Positions 51,307-60,672 are shown, counted from the stretch's first letter. The stretch is 64,000 nucleotides of DNA from Kordia algicida OT-1 (GCF_000154725.1 NZ_DS544873.1:3881339-3945338), one strand, 5' to 3'. A program made the numbers and translations. Notes: generated by a model not told the origin, from the letters alone.

Positions 51307-51839
51307 TGATGGCGATTTTTTTTTTTAAACGATTCTATCTTATTCTTCAAAATCATCCGTGCTCTTGCTAGGTTTGACTTTGAAGTTCCTTGCGAAATGC
51401 CTAACATTTCTGCAATTTCTTGATGTGAATAATCATCAAGGACATATAAATTAAATACCAATCGATATCGATCGGGTAATTCTTGTACAATACTTAACAG
51501 ATAATCTATTGAGATATCTTCTTCATATACCGAAACAGGTTCATCTTTTAAAACTCGTTCGTTTACAACTTCAAAAGCACCTTTGCCTCTATATTTTTGA
51601 AGCACGGTGTTTACGGTAATTCTTCTAAGCCAACCTTCAAACGAGCCTTTAAATGTATATTGCCCAATTTTTTCAAAAATAACCATAAAGCTATCTTGCA
51701 GATTATCTTCCGCTTCAACCTTGTTCCGAGAGTACTTTAAGCTAGTTGCGTATAGTTTTTTTGCGTATTCTCTATACAGTTGTGCTTGTGCATCACGGTC
51801 GTTATTCTTACATTTATGTATGAGTTGTTCTAAACTCAC
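51303..51839 (-). CDS. ECF-type RNA polymerase sigma factor
   Basis: The 178-residue sigma factor has region 2 (ATSLKYSRNKVEAEDNLQDSFMVIFEKIGQYTFKGSFEGWLRRITVNTVLQKYR) and region 4 (ELPDRYRLVFNLYVLDDYSHQEIAEMLGISQGTSKSNLARARMIL). It is translationally coupled to the barrel/anti-sigma-like gene. This pairing recurs in flavobacteria (recall). The regulon is unknown. Confidence 0.92.
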   Translation of the reverse strand: MSLEQLIHKCKNNDRDAQAQLYREYAKKLYATSLKYSRNKVEAEDNLQDSFMVIFEKIGQYTFKGSFEGWLRRITVNTVLQKYRGKGAFEVVNERVLKDEPVSVYEEDISIDYLLSIVQELPDRYRLVFNLYVLDDYSHQEIAEMLGISQGTSKSNLARARMILKNKIESFKKKNRHQ

Positions 51840-51870
51840 TCGGTCTGTTGGTTTTGTTTAGTAGCTTATT

Positions 51871-52290
51871 TTAGTTGTTGACAGATACTTCGTATATCAA
51901 ATACATATCTTGTCCGTTGTCATCCTTTCCTTGCCAAAACCTAAACGTATACGGCTCGTCATCAAGCACGCTGAAACTAAAAGTTTCGGTTTTAAAATCA
52001 TCTTCTAAGGCTTCACAGTCATTTCCAGAAGTTACAAAGTTTACTACGGCAATAGTTCGTACATTTCCGGTTTCTTGTAAGTATTGAAAATTACTAAATG
52101 AATGACATGTTGAAGGACGTTTGTAAGTTACACTGATAGTATGTGTATCTCCAAAGTTAAATTCTTCAGGCATTTCTACAGTTTCAATTGGGATAAATTC
52201 AAACTGAAAATCGGCCGTATTATCATCAACCGAACATGAACTGAACAATGTCAATCCTGCTACTAAAGCTAAAAATAATATCTTCTTCAT
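51871..52290 (-). CDS. Small lipoprotein, unknown function
   Basis: This 139-residue product has a lipobox (LFSSC, Cys19) and a beta-rich mature part with two Cys (PSTCHSF, GNDCEALED) likely disulphide-bonded. The pattern (VTYKRPSTCHSFSNFQYL, FRFWQGKDDNGQDMYLIYEVSV) suggests an immunoglobulin-like beta-sandwich. It lies 31 bases upstream of the sigma-factor gene on the same strand and may share its transcript. Confidence 0.7.
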   Translation of the reverse strand: MKKILFLALVAGLTLFSSCSVDDNTADFQFEFIPIETVEMPEEFNFGDTHTISVTYKRPSTCHSFSNFQYLQETGNVRTIAVVNFVTSGNDCEALEDDFKTETFSFSVLDDEPYTFRFWQGKDDNGQDMYLIYEVSVNN

Positions 52291-52351
52291 AAGTTAAAAT
52301 ATAAACTACTTTTTCAAGTAGATGCTTAAATATACAAATGGTTGCGTTTAA

Positions 52352-52384
52352 AAATAAAAAAAATCCCGAGAAGGGATTTTTTTA
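52352..52384 (-). terminator. Terminator of recA
   Basis: AAATCCC-gagaa-GGGATTT with A- and T-runs on both sides lies 40 bases downstream of recA (minus strand). Confidence 0.8.
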
Positions 52385-52423
52385 AAGTATTTATTCTGAA
52401 TGTTGCAATTAGCAATTTAAAAA

Positions 52424-53431
52424 TCAACTATTTGCAATAGCATCTTTTATTTTGATTTCAAGTTCTTCTAGCAACTCTGGGTTATCTTCTAATAAAGTCT
52501 TTACAGCGTCTCGTCCTTGCCCAAGTTTAGAATCGCCATAACTAAACCATGAACCACTCTTTTTAATGATTTCATAGTTGACACCGATATCTAAAATTTC
52601 ACCAACTTTAGAAACTCCAGCGCCATACATAATATCAAATTCTACTGTTTTAAAAGGTGGCGCAACTTTGTTTTTTACCACTTTTACACGTGTTTTGTTA
52701 CCTTTTACTTCGCCATCTGTTCCTTTTATTTGTGTAGAACGTCTAATATCTAAACGAACAGAAGCATAAAACTTTAAGGCATTTCCACCAGTAGTAGTTT
52801 CAGGATTTCCAAACATCACACCAATTTTTTCACGCAATTGGTTGATAAAGATCACGGTACAGTTTGTTTTACTGATAGAAGCTGTCAATTTACGAAGTGC
52901 TTGTGACATTAAACGAGCGTGTAATCCCATTTTCGAATCACCCATTTCTCCTTCAATCTCACTTTTTGGTGTTAACGCAGCAACCGAGTCAATTACGACA
53001 ATGTCAATAGCGCCTGAACGAATTAAATTGTCAGCAATTTCTAATGCTTGTTCTCCATGATCTGGTTGAGAAATAATTAAATTGTCAATATCAACGCCTA
53101 AACTCTCAGCATAAAAACGATCAAATGCGTGTTCAGCATCAATAAAAGCAGCAATTCCACCTGCTTTTTGCGCTTCTGCAATGGCATGTAATGTTAAGGT
53201 AGTTTTACCAGACGATTCAGGTCCGTAAATCTCAATCACTCTCCCACGTGGATATCCACCAACACCTAAGGCAATATCTAATCCTAATGATCCTGAAGAA
53301 ATGGCATCTACATCCACAACTGCTTGGTCACTCATTTTCATCACAGTACCTTTTCCATAAGTTTTGTCTAACTTATCTAAGGTAAGTTTTAATGCTTTTA
53401 ATTTTGCTTCTTTTTCTTTGTCTGAACTCAT
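52424..53431 (-). CDS. recA: Recombinase RecA
   Basis: The 335-residue RecA catalyses strand exchange and LexA-type self-cleavage. Walker A is GPESSGKTT; Walker B-like [10 protein letters not shown] follows. L1/L2 loop regions ([23 protein letters not shown] and [27 protein letters not shown]) are canonical. The C-terminus is acidic and short. A likely promoter box lies at 53610-53617. Confidence 0.97.
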   Translation of the reverse strand: MSSDKEKEAKLKALKLTLDKLDKTYGKGTVMKMSDQAVVDVDAISSGSLGLDIALGVGGYPRGRVIEIYGPESSGKTTLTLHAIAEAQKAGGIAAFIDAEHAFDRFYAESLGVDIDNLIISQPDHGEQALEIADNLIRSGAIDIVVIDSVAALTPKSEIEGEMGDSKMGLHARLMSQALRKLTASISKTNCTVIFINQLREKIGVMFGNPETTTGGNALKFYASVRLDIRRSTQIKGTDGEVKGNKTRVKVVKNKVAPPFKTVEFDIMYGAGVSKVGEILDIGVNYEIIKKSGSWFSYGDSKLGQGRDAVKTLLEDNPELLEELEIKIKDAIANS

Positions 53432-53609
53432 TATGTCAATTTTCTATTAATTTGAACGATGCTAAATTACCATTTCTTTTTGCTGAAAACAATTCGCAAC
53501 TTCTCATTTTAGATAAATACACTCAAAAAAAAATAATAGTTGGACGCAACCTTTTTCAAAAACGTGTATCTATTAAATAAAATAGCTTAGAAAAAATGAG
53601 AATTTCAAA

Positions 53610-53617
53610 CAAATTTA
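53610..53617 (-). promoter_or_regulatory. Putative recA promoter box
   Basis: On the minus strand TAAATTTG matches TAnnTTTG; a TTG 16 bases upstream (53634-53636) fits the -33 element. The leader would be about 170 bases. No clear SOS-type box was seen. Confidence 0.4.
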
Positions 53618-53633
53618 TTTACAATACACGAGA

Positions 53634-53779
53634 CAACGCCTCGGTTCCATTATTCGGGAATTGCAGGCTAGACGGTGGCTAGCTTCATTGTTAATTCTAT
53701 TATTTAATAGAAAAATTTAATATTAACAATGAATTAGCTAGTAAAAGTGCTTCTTACCACAAGAAGCACTTTTATTTTT
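53634..53779 (+). ncRNA. Structured RNA with intrinsic terminator, class unknown
   Basis: Hairpin 1 (53638-53668) pairs GCCTCGGTTCC with GGAATTG-c-AGGC around ATTATTCG. Hairpin 2 pairs CTAGCT-TCATTGTTAAT (53679-53695) with ATTAACAATGA-att-AGCTAG (53722-53741), and its loop holds CTATTA-tt-TAATAG. A competing small hairpin GCTAG-acggtgg-CTAGC (53667-53683) uses part of both. A terminator follows: TAAAAGTGCTTCTT-accac-AAGAAGCACTTTTA plus T-run (53742-53779). It fills part of the 646-base recA-trhO gap, where no gene was found. Confidence 0.6.
53742..53779 (+). terminator. Terminator of the structured RNA
   Basis: A perfect 14-bp stem TAAAAGTGCTTCTT/AAGAAGCACTTTTA with loop ACCAC is followed by TTTTT. 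Confidence 0.9.
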
Positions 53780-54031
53780 CCCGTAGTTGCAGTAAAAACT
53801 ATTTTTTAAGCGTCAAAAACGCTCTTTTTTATCCTCATTTCAGCTATTTTTAGGGTGTAATTTTTTCCAAAAACAGCATGTGCTGATGTAATTTTTTTTC
53901 TTTTCACACTCAATTACATTTCTAAAAATACAGTTTTCATTTCATTAATCACTGATATAATGTATAAGCGTATGTTTTTTTGTGTAAGCGTTGTTTTTCT
54001 TGATAAAATGTGGAAATTTCACTAAAAAACG

Positions 54032-54039
54032 TATTTTTG
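54032..54039 (+). promoter_or_regulatory. Promoter -7 box of trhO
   Basis: TATTTTTG matches TAnnTTTG, 38 bases before the ATG at 54078, so trhO has its own promoter downstream of the RNA terminator. Confidence 0.6.
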
Positions 54040-54077
54040 CCGAAAATATTCACTTTAAACTTAAAAATTGATATAGC

Positions 54078-55109
54078 ATGCAACTGTACAATAAATTAAG
54101 TGCTAAAGAAAGAGCAGAACTTATCGAAAAAGCGGGTAAAGATCGCATGACGATATCTTTCTACAAGTACGCCAACATTGGAAATCCTGAAATTTTACGA
54201 AATCATTTATTCATTAACTGGGACAAAATAGACGTTTTAGGTAGAATTTATGTGTCTTATGAAGGCATTAATGCACAACTATCTGTGCCAGCCGAAAATT
54301 TCAATACCTTCAAAGATCATTTAGACACAATCACATTTCTAGAAAATGTACGTCTTAATGTGGCAATTGAACAAGATAATATGTCTTTCTTAAAGCTAAA
54401 AGTGAAAGTTAGAGATAAGATTGTTGCAGATGGATTAAATGACGAAAGTTTTGATGTCACAAATAAAGGTGTACATGTTGCCGCAGAAAAATTCAACGAA
54501 TTACTCGATGATAAAAATACCATTCTGGTAGATATGCGAAATCATTATGAAAGTGAAATTGGTCATTTTCAAGGAGCTATCACACCAGATGTAGATACGT
54601 TTAGAGAATCATTACCAATTATTGAAGACGACTTAAAAGAATACAAAGAAGACAAAAACTTGGTCATGTATTGTACAGGTGGTATTCGTTGTGAAAAAGC
54701 CAGTGCCTACTTCAAACACAAAGGTTTCAAAAAAGTATATCAGCTAGAAGGCGGAATTATCAATTATGCGCGCCAAGTAGAAGCACAAAACTTAGAAAAC
54801 AAATTTATTGGTAAAAACTTCGTATTCGATCATCGACGTGGTGAGCGTATTTCAGATGATATCATTGCCAACTGTCATCAATGTGGAAATCCTTGTGATA
54901 CGCATGTAAACTGTGCCAATGAAGCATGTCATTTACTATTCATTCAATGTGAAGCGTGCGCTGAAAAAATGGACGATTGTTGTTCTGCGGAATGTAAAGA
55001 AGTGCATAACTTGCCAAAAGAAGTGCAAAAAGAATTGCGTAAAGGGAAAGAAGTCAGCAACAAAATTTTCAAAAAAGGAAGATCGGAAGTACTCAAGTAT
55101 AAAAAGTAG
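54078..55109 (+). CDS. trhO: tRNA uridine(34) hydroxylase TrhO (rhodanese family)
   Basis: The 343-residue protein belongs to the YceA/TrhO family, which hydroxylates U34 of tRNA using oxygen. It has an N-terminal acylphosphatase-like domain (ISFYKYANIGNPEILRNHLF, GRIYVSYEGINAQLS), a rhodanese domain with the catalytic loop YCTGGIRCEKASAYF, and a C-terminal Cys-rich zinc-like tail (CHQCGNPCDTHVNCANEACHLLFIQC, CCSAEC). Length and motif order are usual. Confidence 0.93.
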   Translation: MQLYNKLSAKERAELIEKAGKDRMTISFYKYANIGNPEILRNHLFINWDKIDVLGRIYVSYEGINAQLSVPAENFNTFKDHLDTITFLENVRLNVAIEQDNMSFLKLKVKVRDKIVADGLNDESFDVTNKGVHVAAEKFNELLDDKNTILVDMRNHYESEIGHFQGAITPDVDTFRESLPIIEDDLKEYKEDKNLVMYCTGGIRCEKASAYFKHKGFKKVYQLEGGIINYARQVEAQNLENKFIGKNFVFDHRRGERISDDIIANCHQCGNPCDTHVNCANEACHLLFIQCEACAEKMDDCCSAECKEVHNLPKEVQKELRKGKEVSNKIFKKGRSEVLKYKK

Positions 55110-55209
55110 ATTTTCGATGCTACAGAAATAATCCTATCTTTACAACTTTAGAAAAAAGTACGAACCCTATATCTGCATATCCCGAATTGCAGATTCTATA
55201 TATAAAAAT

Positions 55210-56541
55210 ATGAGTTGTAACAGTTGTTCAACTGGTAAAGATGGTCAACCAAGAGGCTGCAAGAACAATGGTACTTGTGGCACTGATAGTTGTAACAAAC
55301 TAACTGTATTCAATTGGTTATCAAACATGTCGCTACCGAGCAGTCAGAAACCTTTTGACTGTGTTGAGGTGCGTTTTAAAAACAGTAGAAAACATTTTTA
55401 CAGAAATACAGAAAATTTATCGCTTAGTATTGGAGACATTGTAGCTACAGAAGCTTCTCCAGGACATGATGTCGGAATTGTAACTCTTACTGGAGAATTG
55501 GTAAGAGTACAAATGAAGAAGAAAAAAGTAAGTCCAACGAGCGAAGATGTCAAAAAAATATACCGAAAAGCATCTCAAAAAGACATTGATGTTTGGTCGC
55601 GTGCACGCGATAGAGAAGAAGGAATCAAGAAGCGTTCGCGCGAATTAGCAATTGCGCTTGGTTTGCAAATGAAAATCTCAGATGTAGAATTTCAAGGAGA
55701 TGGCTCCAAAGCAACGTTTTATTACACTGCGGAAGATCGTGTAGATTTTCGTCAGTTAATCAAAGACATGGCAAAAGCCTTTAGCATTCGTATTGAAATG
55801 CGTCAAATTGGTTTTCGTCAAGAAGCAGCTCGCTTAGGCGGAATTGGCTCATGTGGACGCGAACTTTGCTGTTCAACATGGTTGACCGATTTTCGCTCTG
55901 TAAATACAGCTGCCGCTAGATATCAGCAACTTTCGTTAAACCCTCAAAAACTAGCAGGACAATGCGGAAAACTAAAATGCTGTCTCAACTTTGAATTAGA
56001 TGCATACCTAGAAGCATTAAAGCAATTTCCAAAAAGCGATGTAAAATTATACACCGAAAAAGGAATTGCAGTTTGCCAAAAAACGGATATCTTTAAAGGA
56101 CACATTTGGTACGCGTATGAAGGGGAATGGATGAATTGGCACAAACTTACCACCGATCAAGCCAATGAAATCATTGCGATGAATGTGAAAAAAGAAAAAG
56201 TAATAAGTTTAGAAGAATACGCATTAGAACTTATTGAAGAAGATACTAAAACAAACTTTGAAAACGTTGTAGGTCAAGACAGTCTTACACGATTTGATAA
56301 AAAACCCACTCGAAACCGAAAAAGAAGAGGCGCTCAAAACAAGAAAAGACGCAGAAACAACAACAATGCTGGCAACAAAGCTACTGCAAAAACAGGCGGA
56401 AACCCGAAAAAAAGCAACAATCAAAATGCTAAAAAAGGAAATCATCCAAATGCAAAAAACAGTACCAAAAACGCCAACAAAAACAGGAACAAGAATAACA
56501 ACAGACGTAAAAAATCGAATAAAAATGCAAAACCAAAGTAA
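55210..56541 (+). CDS. ricT: PSP1-domain protein RicT
   Basis: The 443-residue protein has a Cys-rich N-terminus (CNSCSTGKDGQPRGCKNNGTCG) and a PSP1 core with IGSCGRELCCSTWLTDF and CGKLKCCLNFELDAYLEALKQFP. RicT forms an iron-sulphur complex that supports RNA processing in Bacillus; the role in Bacteroidota is inferred. The last 75 residues are a Lys/Asn/Arg-rich tail (RKRRGAQNKKRRRNNNNAGNK). Its end overlaps gldH by 17 bases. Confidence 0.88.
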   Translation: MSCNSCSTGKDGQPRGCKNNGTCGTDSCNKLTVFNWLSNMSLPSSQKPFDCVEVRFKNSRKHFYRNTENLSLSIGDIVATEASPGHDVGIVTLTGELVRVQMKKKKVSPTSEDVKKIYRKASQKDIDVWSRARDREEGIKKRSRELAIALGLQMKISDVEFQGDGSKATFYYTAEDRVDFRQLIKDMAKAFSIRIEMRQIGFRQEAARLGGIGSCGRELCCSTWLTDFRSVNTAAARYQQLSLNPQKLAGQCGKLKCCLNFELDAYLEALKQFPKSDVKLYTEKGIAVCQKTDIFKGHIWYAYEGEWMNWHKLTTDQANEIIAMNVKKEKVISLEEYALELIEEDTKTNFENVVGQDSLTRFDKKPTRNRKRRGAQNKKRRRNNNNAGNKATAKTGGNPKKSNNQNAKKGNHPNAKNSTKNANKNRNKNNNRRKKSNKNAKPK

Positions 56542-57010
56542 AATCGCATTTTTTATAGCTATTCTTAGTATGCTATTCATTTCTTGTGACGGAAATCGTG
56601 TGTATGACGAATATACGTCCGTAGGAACATCTTGGGACAAAGAAACCTCTTTAAATTTCAAATTTCAACAGCCAGACAGTACAAACAGATACAATTTGTT
56701 TGTCAACGTGAGAAATACAGACGAATATCAATTTCGAAACCTATTTCTTATTGTCAATATGAACTTTCCAAATGGAAATGTCGTTTCAGATACACTAGAA
56801 TATGAAATGGCAAAACCAAATGGAGAATGGCTCGGTAAAGGTATGACGACCAAAGAAAGCAAACTTTGGTACAAAGAAGACGTTCGTTTTCCATACCAAG
56901 GAATGTATGAAGTAACCATACAACAAGCCATGAGAAAAATTAATGAACCAGACGGAATCCAAAGCTTAAAGGGAATCTCTGAGGTTGGCTTTAGAATTGA
57001 AAAAAAATAG
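56525..57010 (+). CDS. gldH: Gliding motility lipoprotein GldH
   Basis: The 161-residue lipoprotein starts at ATG 56525 (MQNQSKIAFFIAILSMLFIS, lipobox Cys21). The mature part (CDGNRVYDEYTSVGTSWDKE, SLNFKFQQPDSTNRYNLFVNVRNTDEYQFRNLFLIV) is the GldH beta-rich fold. GldH is required for gliding in Flavobacterium. A longer in-frame extension upstream to 56294 is only the shifted image of the RicT tail. The order ricT-gldH-pbp1A is conserved in flavobacteria (recall). Confidence 0.92.
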   Translation: MQNQSKIAFFIAILSMLFISCDGNRVYDEYTSVGTSWDKETSLNFKFQQPDSTNRYNLFVNVRNTDEYQFRNLFLIVNMNFPNGNVVSDTLEYEMAKPNGEWLGKGMTTKESKLWYKEDVRFPYQGMYEVTIQQAMRKINEPDGIQSLKGISEVGFRIEKK

Positions 57011-57028
57011 TACAAACAACGTATTGAA

Positions 57029-59383
57029 ATGGCAAAAAAGCAAGTCAAAAAGAAACAAGAAACACCTGCATCTTTTAAAACGTTTATCAAATGGTTTTGG
57101 AGAGTATTCGTAGGCGGAATAGCAAGTGTAATCCTTTTATTCTTACTAGCTTCATGGGGAGCTTTGGGAAAAATGCCTTCTTTTGAATTTTTAGAAAATC
57201 CGCAAACAAACTTAGCAAGTCAAGTAATTTCTGCCGATGGAAAAACACTCGGAAAATATTACTTAAAAGACAACAGAACTCCTGTTGATTATAAAGATTT
57301 ACCAAAAGATTTAGTAAACGCACTTATCGCTACAGAAGATGCACGTTTTCACGACCACTCAGGAATTGATGTGCGTGGAACCGTTAGAGCATTTGCATTT
57401 TTAGGAAGCAAAGGTGGCGCAAGTACGATATCGCAACAATTAGCACGACAACTATTTGTCGGTGAAGGTTCTAAAAATCTTCCTGAACGTCTCATTCAAA
57501 AAATAAAAGAATGGGTTATTGCGACACGTTTAGAACGCCAATACACCAAAGAAGAAATCATTGCGATGTACTTCAATATCTATGACTTTGGAAACAATGC
57601 AGATGGAATTCGCTCTGCAGCAAGAATTTACTTTGGAAAAGAACCACAAGAATTGCAAATTGAAGAATCGGCAATGCTAGTAGGAATGTTTAAAAACTCC
57701 TCTTTATTCAATCCGAGAAGAAGACCAGAACGTGTAAAAACCAGAAGAAATGTCGTATTAGCACAAATGTATAAATACGATTACATTACGAAAGAAGTAA
57801 AAGACTCGTTACAAAAACTACCCTTAACTATTGATTACAATCCAGAATCACACAATGAAGGTATAGGAACCTATTTTAGAGAACACTTAAAAGGTTTCTT
57901 AAAAAAATGGACTGCAGAAAATCCAAAAGAAAATGGCGAAAAATATGATATTTATCTTGATGGATTAAAAATTTACACCACTATTGATTCACGCATGCAA
58001 GAATATGCCGAAGAAGCAATGGAGGAACACATGAAAAAATTACAAGCAGAATTTTATCATCAAAACACAAAAAAAAGGAATAAAAATGCACCTTTTGCCA
58101 AAGATGTAGAACAAAGCACCATTGATTTTGTGATGAACAAAGCAATTGAAAATTCTGAGCGTTGGAAAATCATGAAAAAAGAAGGAAAAACTGAAAAAGA
58201 AATCCTTGCTTCTTTTGACAAAAAAACGCCGATGACCGTATTTTCATGGAAAGGAAAAAACAATCGTATCGATACCATTATGACGCCGCGCGATTCTATT
58301 TTATATTCAAAATTCTTTTTGCGTGCTAGTTTCATGTCACTAGAACCACAATCAGGGCAGGTAAAAGCTTGGGTTGGCGGTTTTAACTACAGAAACTTTA
58401 AATATGATATGGTAAAACAAGGAAAACGTCAAATTGGTTCTACATTCAAACCATTTGTATATGCAACAGCGATCGATCAATTGCACTTATCACCTTGTGA
58501 CTCCATGCCAAACGGACCATTTTGTATCGAAACAGGAAAGTATGGTTTGCAGGAACCTTGGTGTCCAAAAAATTCTGATGGAAAATACGAAGGTATGCGC
58601 ACGCTCAAAGGTGCACTAGCAAACTCCGTAAACACAGTTACTGCACGTTTAATGGACAAAGTTGGTCCTGCCAATGTTCGGTCGTTAGCACAACGTCTTG
58701 GTGTAGAATCTGAAATAGAAGAAGTGCCTTCTATTGCTTTGGGAACACCAGATATTTCATTGTACGAAATGCTAGGCGCTTACGGAACATTTGCAAACAA
58801 AGGTGTATATGTAAAACCCGTAATTGTCACACGTATTGAAGACAAAAACGGAACCATACTTTATGAATTTGTACCAGAAACAAAAGACGTATTAAGTGAA
58901 GAAGTAGCTTACACAGTGGTCAATCTTATGGAAGGTGTCACGCAAAGTGGTTCAGGAAGAAGACTTCGCCACAAAGGAGCTAATAAATGGAATAAAATGT
59001 ATGACGAAATCATTACAGGATATCCATACGAATTCAAAAATCCTATTGCAGGAAAAACAGGAACTACACAAAACAACAGTGATGGTTGGTTTATCGGAAT
59101 GGTGCCAAATTTAATCTCTGGCGCTTGGGTTGGAGGTGAAGATCGTCAAATACGTTTTGCCAGAACCAAATATGGGCAAGGAGCTTCTATGGCATTGCCA
59201 ATTTGGGCATTATTTATGAAAAAATGTTATGCTGATAAATCACTATCGGTCTCAGATGGTCGATTTGAAAAGCCAGAAGAAGAAATGACCATTAACATCG
59301 ATTGCTCTAAAACAACTTCCACGACAGAGGAAAATAATGGCAAAGATCCTGATGAAGACAAGTTAGAAGGAATTGACTTTTAA
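57029..59383 (+). CDS. Penicillin-binding protein 1A
   Basis: The 784-residue bifunctional peptidoglycan synthase has a membrane span at about 22-46. The glycosyltransferase domain carries ATEDARFHDHSGIDV (catalytic Glu), ASTISQQLARQLFVG and RKIKEWVIATRLERQYTKEEI-like motifs. The transpeptidase domain carries QIGSTFKPFVY (SxxK), ANSVNT (SxN) and AGKTGTTQNNSDGWF (KTG). The acidic tail ends EGIDF. It follows gldH by 18 bases. Confidence 0.95.
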   Translation: MAKKQVKKKQETPASFKTFIKWFWRVFVGGIASVILLFLLASWGALGKMPSFEFLENPQTNLASQVISADGKTLGKYYLKDNRTPVDYKDLPKDLVNALIATEDARFHDHSGIDVRGTVRAFAFLGSKGGASTISQQLARQLFVGEGSKNLPERLIQKIKEWVIATRLERQYTKEEIIAMYFNIYDFGNNADGIRSAARIYFGKEPQELQIEESAMLVGMFKNSSLFNPRRRPERVKTRRNVVLAQMYKYDYITKEVKDSLQKLPLTIDYNPESHNEGIGTYFREHLKGFLKKWTAENPKENGEKYDIYLDGLKIYTTIDSRMQEYAEEAMEEHMKKLQAEFYHQNTKKRNKNAPFAKDVEQSTIDFVMNKAIENSERWKIMKKEGKTEKEILASFDKKTPMTVFSWKGKNNRIDTIMTPRDSILYSKFFLRASFMSLEPQSGQVKAWVGGFNYRNFKYDMVKQGKRQIGSTFKPFVYATAIDQLHLSPCDSMPNGPFCIETGKYGLQEPWCPKNSDGKYEGMRTLKGALANSVNTVTARLMDKVGPANVRSLAQRLGVESEIEEVPSIALGTPDISLYEMLGAYGTFANKGVYVKPVIVTRIEDKNGTILYEFVPETKDVLSEEVAYTVVNLMEGVTQSGSGRRLRHKGANKWNKMYDEIITGYPYEFKNPIAGKTGTTQNNSDGWFIGMVPNLISGAWVGGEDRQIRFARTKYGQGASMALPIWALFMKKCYADKSLSVSDGRFEKPEEEMTINIDCSKTTSTTEENNGKDPDEDKLEGIDF

Positions 59384-59457
59384 TTCACTTTAAATTATTC
59401 GGAAAAAAAGGGAACATCTTTTGAAAATTTCGTAATTTTCAGTCAAAATACTGATTG

Positions 59458-60156
59458 ATGATTAATAAAAAGATAGATACGGTACAACAAGCAGTTGAAG
59501 GAGTCAAAGACAACATGACTTTAATGCTTGGAGGCTTTGGTTTATGCGGAATTCCTGAAAATGCCATTGCCGAATTGGTGAAACTTGGCGTAAAAAATCT
59601 CACGTGTATTTCTAACAATGCAGGTGTGGACGATTTTGGCTTAGGATTTCTTTTGCAAGGACGCCAAATAAAAAAAATGATTTCCTCTTATGTAGGAGAA
59701 AATGATGAATTTGAACGTCAAATGCTTTCGGGCGAACTTGAAGTAGAACTTACGCCCCAAGGAACACTTGCAGAAAAATGCAGAGCCGCACAAGCAGGAT
59801 TTCCCGCATTTTACACACCTGCAGGTTACGGAACTGAAGTAGCCGAAGGAAAAGAATCTAGAGAATTTAATGGAAAAATGTACATTCTTGAAAAAGCGTA
59901 TGAAGCCGATTTTGCTTTTGTAAAAGCTTGGAAAGGAGACGAAGCTGGAAACTTGATCTTTAAGGGAACCGCTCGAAATTTCAATCCGTGTATGTGCGGT
60001 GCCGCAACCATTACAGTAGCTGAGGTTGAAGAATTGGTGCCTGCTGGCGAATTAGATCCAAATCAAATACACATTCCAGGAATCTTTGTACAGCGTATTT
60101 TTCAAGGAGAACAATATGAAAAACGAATAGAACAGCGTACGGTGCGAACACGTTAA
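59458..60156 (+). CDS. scoA: 3-oxoacid CoA-transferase subunit A
   Basis: From ATG 59458 the product is 232 residues with the alpha-subunit motif [16 protein letters not shown] and CoA-binding regions ([30 protein letters not shown]). With subunit B it moves CoA between succinate and acetoacetate. The B gene lies 516 bases on because a four-helix-bundle gene has been inserted between them. Confidence 0.93.
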   Translation: MINKKIDTVQQAVEGVKDNMTLMLGGFGLCGIPENAIAELVKLGVKNLTCISNNAGVDDFGLGFLLQGRQIKKMISSYVGENDEFERQMLSGELEVELTPQGTLAEKCRAAQAGFPAFYTPAGYGTEVAEGKESREFNGKMYILEKAYEADFAFVKAWKGDEAGNLIFKGTARNFNPCMCGAATITVAEVEELVPAGELDPNQIHIPGIFVQRIFQGEQYEKRIEQRTVRTR

Positions 60157-60174
60157 TTTGAAAATTTGATGATG
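60157..60174 (+). repeat. Left arm of perfect 18-bp inverted repeat
   Basis: TTTGAAAATTTGATGATG starts directly after the scoA stop. The exact reverse complement lies at 60628-60645, before scoB. Confidence 0.85.
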
Positions 60175-60210
60175 GATTAATTTGAAAATAAAGTTGAAAA
60201 GAACCGCTCA

Positions 60211-60564
60211 GTGAGAAACGACAAAGACAACATTATTATAAAACGAACTTTTGACTTTTCCATTCAAATTATCAAATTTTCAGAAAAATTAAGGAATTTG
60301 CACAAGTACGAAATGGCTTCGCAAATTTTTAGAAGTGGAACATCTATTGGAGCTAATATTAGAGAAGCACAGAATGCAGAAAGTAAGGCAGATTTTATTC
60401 ATAAATTCAAAATTTCAGCCAAAGAAGCAGACGAGCTAGAGTATTGGCTGTTGCTTTGTAAAGAGTCAGAATTTTATCCAAATCCATCACAACAATTACA
60501 TGCTGATCTACTAACAATAATAAAAATAATAAGTAAAATTATAGCAACATCTAAAAAGAGATGA
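60211..60564 (+). CDS. Four-helix-bundle protein (S23/IVP family) inserted between scoA and scoB
   Basis: The 117-residue helical protein starts at GTG 60211. The family core reads IFRSGTSIGANIREAQNAES, then KFKISAKEADELEYWL; this matches the paralogue at 22279 (RSGTSIGANIRE identical). It separates the two CoA-transferase subunits and is bracketed by perfect 18-bp inverted repeats. A second, decayed half copy (ACATTTTCAAATCACAT) lies at about 60651. Confidence 0.9.
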   Translation: MRNDKDNIIIKRTFDFSIQIIKFSEKLRNLHKYEMASQIFRSGTSIGANIREAQNAESKADFIHKFKISAKEADELEYWLLLCKESEFYPNPSQQLHADLLTIIKIISKIIATSKKR

Positions 60565-60627
60565 GTTAATTTAATAAGATTTACAAAAGCTTCTAGTGAA
60601 AAGAAATTATAAAACGAAAAAGGAGCG

Positions 60628-60645
60628 CATCATCAAATTTTCAAA
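60628..60645 (-). repeat. Right arm of perfect 18-bp inverted repeat
   Basis: CATCATCAAATTTTCAAA, the reverse complement of 60157-60174, closes the segment holding the four-helix-bundle gene; scoB starts 27 bases after. Confidence 0.85.
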
Positions 60646-60672
60646 TGAACACATTTTCAAATCACATATAAA

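Noticed and set aside
56294-56524. 77-residue N-terminal extension of GldH
   Set aside because: It removes the lipoprotein signal and is the frame-shifted image of the RicT tail.
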